From the NCBI GenBank assembly GCA_934445015.1, contig CAKSDJ010000031.1, positions 1-18,114 on the forward strand: a DNA stretch of 18,114 bases, written 5' to 3'. A model generated the notes under the pieces. That model was not told the DNA's origin, made no database searches, and saw nothing but the letters and a program-made list of their open reading frames with translations. Within the stretch, counting starts at the first letter, position 1; each line of letters opens with the position of its first letter. Position numbers and translations under genes: made by a program. Shown piece after piece: positions 16,123-18,114 of this stretch. This DNA is from an uncultured Eubacteriales bacterium (GTDB taxonomy: Bacteria > Bacillota > Clostridia > Oscillospirales > Acutalibacteraceae).

Positions 16123-16812
16123 TTATCCCTCGAATTTGTAACCGTGCGCCCATACGACCTTTAAGTAACGCGGATCGGACGGGTTTATTTCAATTTTTTC
16201 GCGAAGATGACGAATATGCACCGCAATTGTGTTTTCTGCACCGAATGCCATTTCCTTGCGTACATTTTCATATATTTCTTTTTGTGACAATACCCTGCCC
16301 TTATTTTTCATAAGCAGTTTTAAAATTTCATATTCGGTAGGCGTGAGATTTACGATCTCACCGTCAACTGTTACGATTTTCGACGCGTCATCAAGCGATA
16401 TGCCGCCTATTGTTAAAACTGCGTTATCGGATATTTGTGTACCGCCTAATTTTGTGTACCGCCTTATTTGCGAGCGCACCCTTGCAAGCACTTCAACGGG
16501 ATTAAAAGGTTTTGTGATGTAATCATCGGAACCTACATTAAGACCTAAGATCTTGTCGGTGTCCTCACTTTTGGCGGTGAGCATAATAATGGGAACATTG
16601 CTGCATTCACGGAGTTTTACCATAGCGGTTATACCGTCCATAACAGGCATCATAATATCAAGCAATATCAAATGCACCTCATTTTCAGACGCAATGTCAA
16701 CTGCCTCTTTGCCGTTATAGGCGGTCAATACATTGTAGCCGTCAGACTCAAGATAAATCTTTAGTGCTGAAACTATGTCCTTTTCATCGTCACAAACAAG
16801 AATATTATACAT
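16123..16812 (-). CDS. OmpR/PhoB-family response regulator
   Basis: The product has 229 residues from the ATG at 16812. The receiver domain (1-118) has the acidic pair Asp8/Asp9, phosphoacceptor Asp52 in LLDIMMP, Thr79 and Lys101. The C-terminal winged-helix domain (about 130-229) contains LTPTEYEILKLLMKNKGRVLS and IAVHIRHLREKIE. The ATG has GGAGG nine bases upstream; an in-frame TTG at 16821 lies inside that ribosome-binding region and is rejected. It is the first gene of the operon. Self-regulation and control of the downstream amidase and transporter are likely by analogy with similar operons, but no binding site is proved. Confidence 0.94.
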   Translation of the reverse strand: MYNILVCDDEKDIVSALKIYLESDGYNVLTAYNGKEAVDIASENEVHLILLDIMMPVMDGITAMVKLRECSNVPIIMLTAKSEDTDKILGLNVGSDDYITKPFNPVEVLARVRSQIRRYTKLGGTQISDNAVLTIGGISLDDASKIVTVDGEIVNLTPTEYEILKLLMKNKGRVLSQKEIYENVRKEMAFGAENTIAVHIRHLREKIEINPSDPRYLKVVWAHGYKFEG

Positions 16813-16872
16813 TCTCCCCAACCTCCGAATATATTTTAGCAGGATATTTTTTAAGATAAAAGCGGAATAAAT

Positions 16873-16889
16873 ATTAAGAATTCTTTAAT
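16873..16889. repeat. Palindrome in the response regulator/recombinase divergent region
   Basis: AAGAATTCTT (16876-16885) is a perfect palindrome, extended by ATT on the left and AAT on the right with one unpaired base. It ends just upstream of the -35 element of the rightward recombinase promoter and about 60 bases upstream of the response regulator start. A role as operator for either unit is possible but not shown. No convincing promoter was found for the leftward operon in this gap. Confidence 0.3.
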
Positions 16890-16890
16890 G

Positions 16891-16919
16891 TTGCAATTTT
16901 GCATTTTAAATGATAGAAT
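16891..16919 (+). promoter_or_regulatory. Sigma-A promoter of the tyrosine recombinase gene
   Basis: -35 TTGCAA (16891-16896), 17-base spacer and -10 TAGAAT (16914-16919). The start would be near 16926, giving a leader of about 30 bases with AAAGGAGG (16942-16949). Confidence 0.7.
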
Positions 16920-16958
16920 GTAATTGTTATTATAACATTTTAAAGGAGGCAATACAAT

Positions 16959-17951
16959 ATGAAACACGAACTTTTACTGTCGTGTCCTCCTGTAATCAGG
17001 GATTTTTTGACATACAGCGAAGTAATAAAAGGAAAATCGGCAAAATCTGTTGAAGAATATTACTTTGATCTGCAGACTTTTTTCAGATATATACTTTTAA
17101 TTCGCGGCAAAGTTGACCGCGAAACCGATTTTGAAAATATTGATATTACCTGTGTAGACGCAGAACTGATAAAGACTGTTACAATATCCGATTTGTACTC
17201 TTTTATAGTATTTTGCAAAGAGGAACGCGGAAACAGCGCGGCAACACGTGCAAGAAAGACCTCTACCCTGCGTATTTTTTTCAAGTATCTTTCGTCACAG
17301 ATACATCTGTTAGAAAATAATCCGGCAGAACTTTTAGAATCACCTAAAGTTAAATCCGCACTGCCGAAGCATTTAACGCTTGAAAATTCACTTGAATTAT
17401 TGTCATCCGTTGACGGACCTAACAAAGAGCGTGACTACTGTATATTGACGTTGTTTTTAAATTGCGGTATGCGTTTGTCTGAATTATGCGGTCTTAATTT
17501 AAGCGATATACGGTCTGACGGCACGTTGCGTTTGCTTGGCAAAGGCAATAAAGAACGGATAGTATACATAAACGACGCGTGCAGTGACGCGATAAAGGCG
17601 TATCTTGCAGTAAGGCCTAACGACGGTATAAATTACAATGACCGCAATGCGCTTTTTATAAGCAGAAACAAACGGCGGATAAGTAATAAAACTGTTCAAC
17701 ATATTGTAAAAACATATCTTGAAAAAGCAGGGCTTGGCGGTCAGGGTTTTTCAACGCATAAACTCAGACACACGGCAGCAACACTGATGTATCAACACGG
17801 TAATGTTGACATAAGGGTGCTTAAAGATATTTTAGGTCACTCAAACCTCGGCACAACACAAATTTATACGCATATTTCAGACAGTCAAATTAAAAACGCA
17901 ATTGACTCTAATCCGCTTTCTAACGTTAAGAACAACAAAAAAGCACCGTAA
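16959..17951 (+). CDS. XerC/XerD-type tyrosine recombinase
   Basis: This 330-residue protein has an N-terminal SAM-like core-binding domain (about 10-120) and a C-terminal catalytic domain. All six catalytic positions are present: Arg172 in NCGMRLSEL, Lys195 in GKGNKER, His267 and Arg270 in THKLRH, His294 in LGHSN, and nucleophile Tyr303 in QIYTH. Xer proteins resolve chromosome dimers at dif or act in site-specific integration. It has its own promoter and AAAGGAGG nine bases before the ATG, and no cargo, excisionase or attachment repeats nearby. A housekeeping Xer role is therefore more likely than a mobile-element integrase. XerC and XerD cannot be told apart here, and many Clostridia carry more than one. 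The stop codon lies inside the terminator stem. Confidence 0.88.
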   Translation: MKHELLLSCPPVIRDFLTYSEVIKGKSAKSVEEYYFDLQTFFRYILLIRGKVDRETDFENIDITCVDAELIKTVTISDLYSFIVFCKEERGNSAATRARKTSTLRIFFKYLSSQIHLLENNPAELLESPKVKSALPKHLTLENSLELLSSVDGPNKERDYCILTLFLNCGMRLSELCGLNLSDIRSDGTLRLLGKGNKERIVYINDACSDAIKAYLAVRPNDGINYNDRNALFISRNKRRISNKTVQHIVKTYLEKAGLGGQGFSTHKLRHTAATLMYQHGNVDIRVLKDILGHSNLGTTQIYTHISDSQIKNAIDSNPLSNVKNNKKAP

Positions 17952-17987
17952 TTTTCATAAATGCGAAAATTACGGTGCTTATTTTTA
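17941..17987. terminator. Bidirectional terminator shared by the recombinase and the leftward gene
   Basis: AAGCACCGTAATTTTC (17941-17956) pairs perfectly with GAAAATTACGGTGCTT (17965-17980) around an 8-base loop. T-runs follow on both strands: ATTTTTATTT on the plus strand, and six Ts on the minus strand from the A-run at 17937-17942. The left arm contains the last codons and stop of the recombinase gene. The leftward gene stops five bases beyond the right arm. Confidence 0.9.
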
Positions 17988-18114
17988 TTTGAAGAATACC
18001 AGCGGACCCTGATTGCCGCTTGAATTATCTTTTGAAGTGTCGCCGCTGTCAGAACTTGAATTATCTGCCGAACTGTTATTATCACCGGAAGTACTGCTGT
18101 TGTCGGTCATATCA
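17985..18114 (-). CDS. C-terminal end of an unidentified protein with Ser/Asn/Asp-rich tail (partial)
   Basis: An open minus-strand frame enters from the right edge and stops at TAA (17987-17985), giving 42 visible residues. Most are a low-complexity acidic linker (NSSTSGDNNSSADNSSS and similar), ending in GNQGPLVFFK. Disordered tails of this kind are common on secreted or membrane proteins of Clostridia, but there is no recognisable domain and no function is assigned. It ends right next to the shared terminator, which supports it as a real gene end. A methionine at 18110 could be a start of a tiny protein, but no ribosome site can be judged at the edge. Confidence 0.6.
   Translation of the reverse strand, partial: DMTDNSSTSGDNNSSADNSSSDSGDTSKDNSSGNQGPLVFFK

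Noticed and set aside
16813..16958. dif site next to the Xer gene
   Set aside because: No pair of XerC/XerD-like arms around a 6-base centre could be recognised.
17060..17425. Minus-strand open frame of 121 codons opposite the recombinase
   Set aside because: It is a shadow of the recombinase N-terminal domain.

Overview
The window looks like the chromosome of a low-GC, Gram-positive anaerobe of the class Clostridia, probably a gut-type Oscillospirales/Ruminococcaceae relative. This is inferred from gene order, AAA- and ATA-rich codon use, strong AGGAGG-type ribosome sites, canonical sigma-A promoters and Firmicutes gene neighbourhoods. No database search was possible. No tRNA, rRNA, CRISPR array, insertion sequence or prophage is seen.

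Layout. (1) Bases 1-6795 hold a tight leftward operon: nusB, xseA, xseB, ispA, dxs, tlyA, nadK, argR and the start of recN. Neighbouring genes overlap or lie within about 15 bp of each other, and one promoter is visible upstream of nusB. It serves antitermination, exonuclease VII, isoprenoid precursor synthesis (DXS plus farnesyl diphosphate synthase), rRNA methylation, NADP supply and arginine control. recN appears broken: codon 8 is a stop, and homology ends about 25 codons in, beyond which the sequence looks unlike its neighbours. (2) Bases 6796-7200 are a divergent regulatory region with the nusB promoter facing left and, facing right, a strong promoter, a lysine riboswitch and an antiterminator/terminator switch. 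(3) The switch controls dapA and ddh (7201-9090), the first lysine-branch step and the one-step meso-diaminopimelate dehydrogenase. Together they supply DAP for peptidoglycan and lysine. (4) mgtE (9233-10609) is a separate Mg2+ transporter unit with its own promoter and terminator. (5) Bases 10723-16812 hold a second leftward operon: OmpR-type response regulator, six-TM sensor kinase, membrane-anchored amidase, and a MacB-type ABC transporter/permease. It reads as an envelope-sensing module coupled to peptidoglycan cleavage. (6) A rightward XerC/D-type tyrosine recombinase (16959-17951) ends in a hairpin shared with a leftward gene, of which only the Ser/Asn/Asp-rich C-terminus is in the window.

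Most of the window is ordinary housekeeping. The parts most worth checking are the broken recN at the left edge, the two-component/amidase/MacB operon, and the well-resolved lysine switch.
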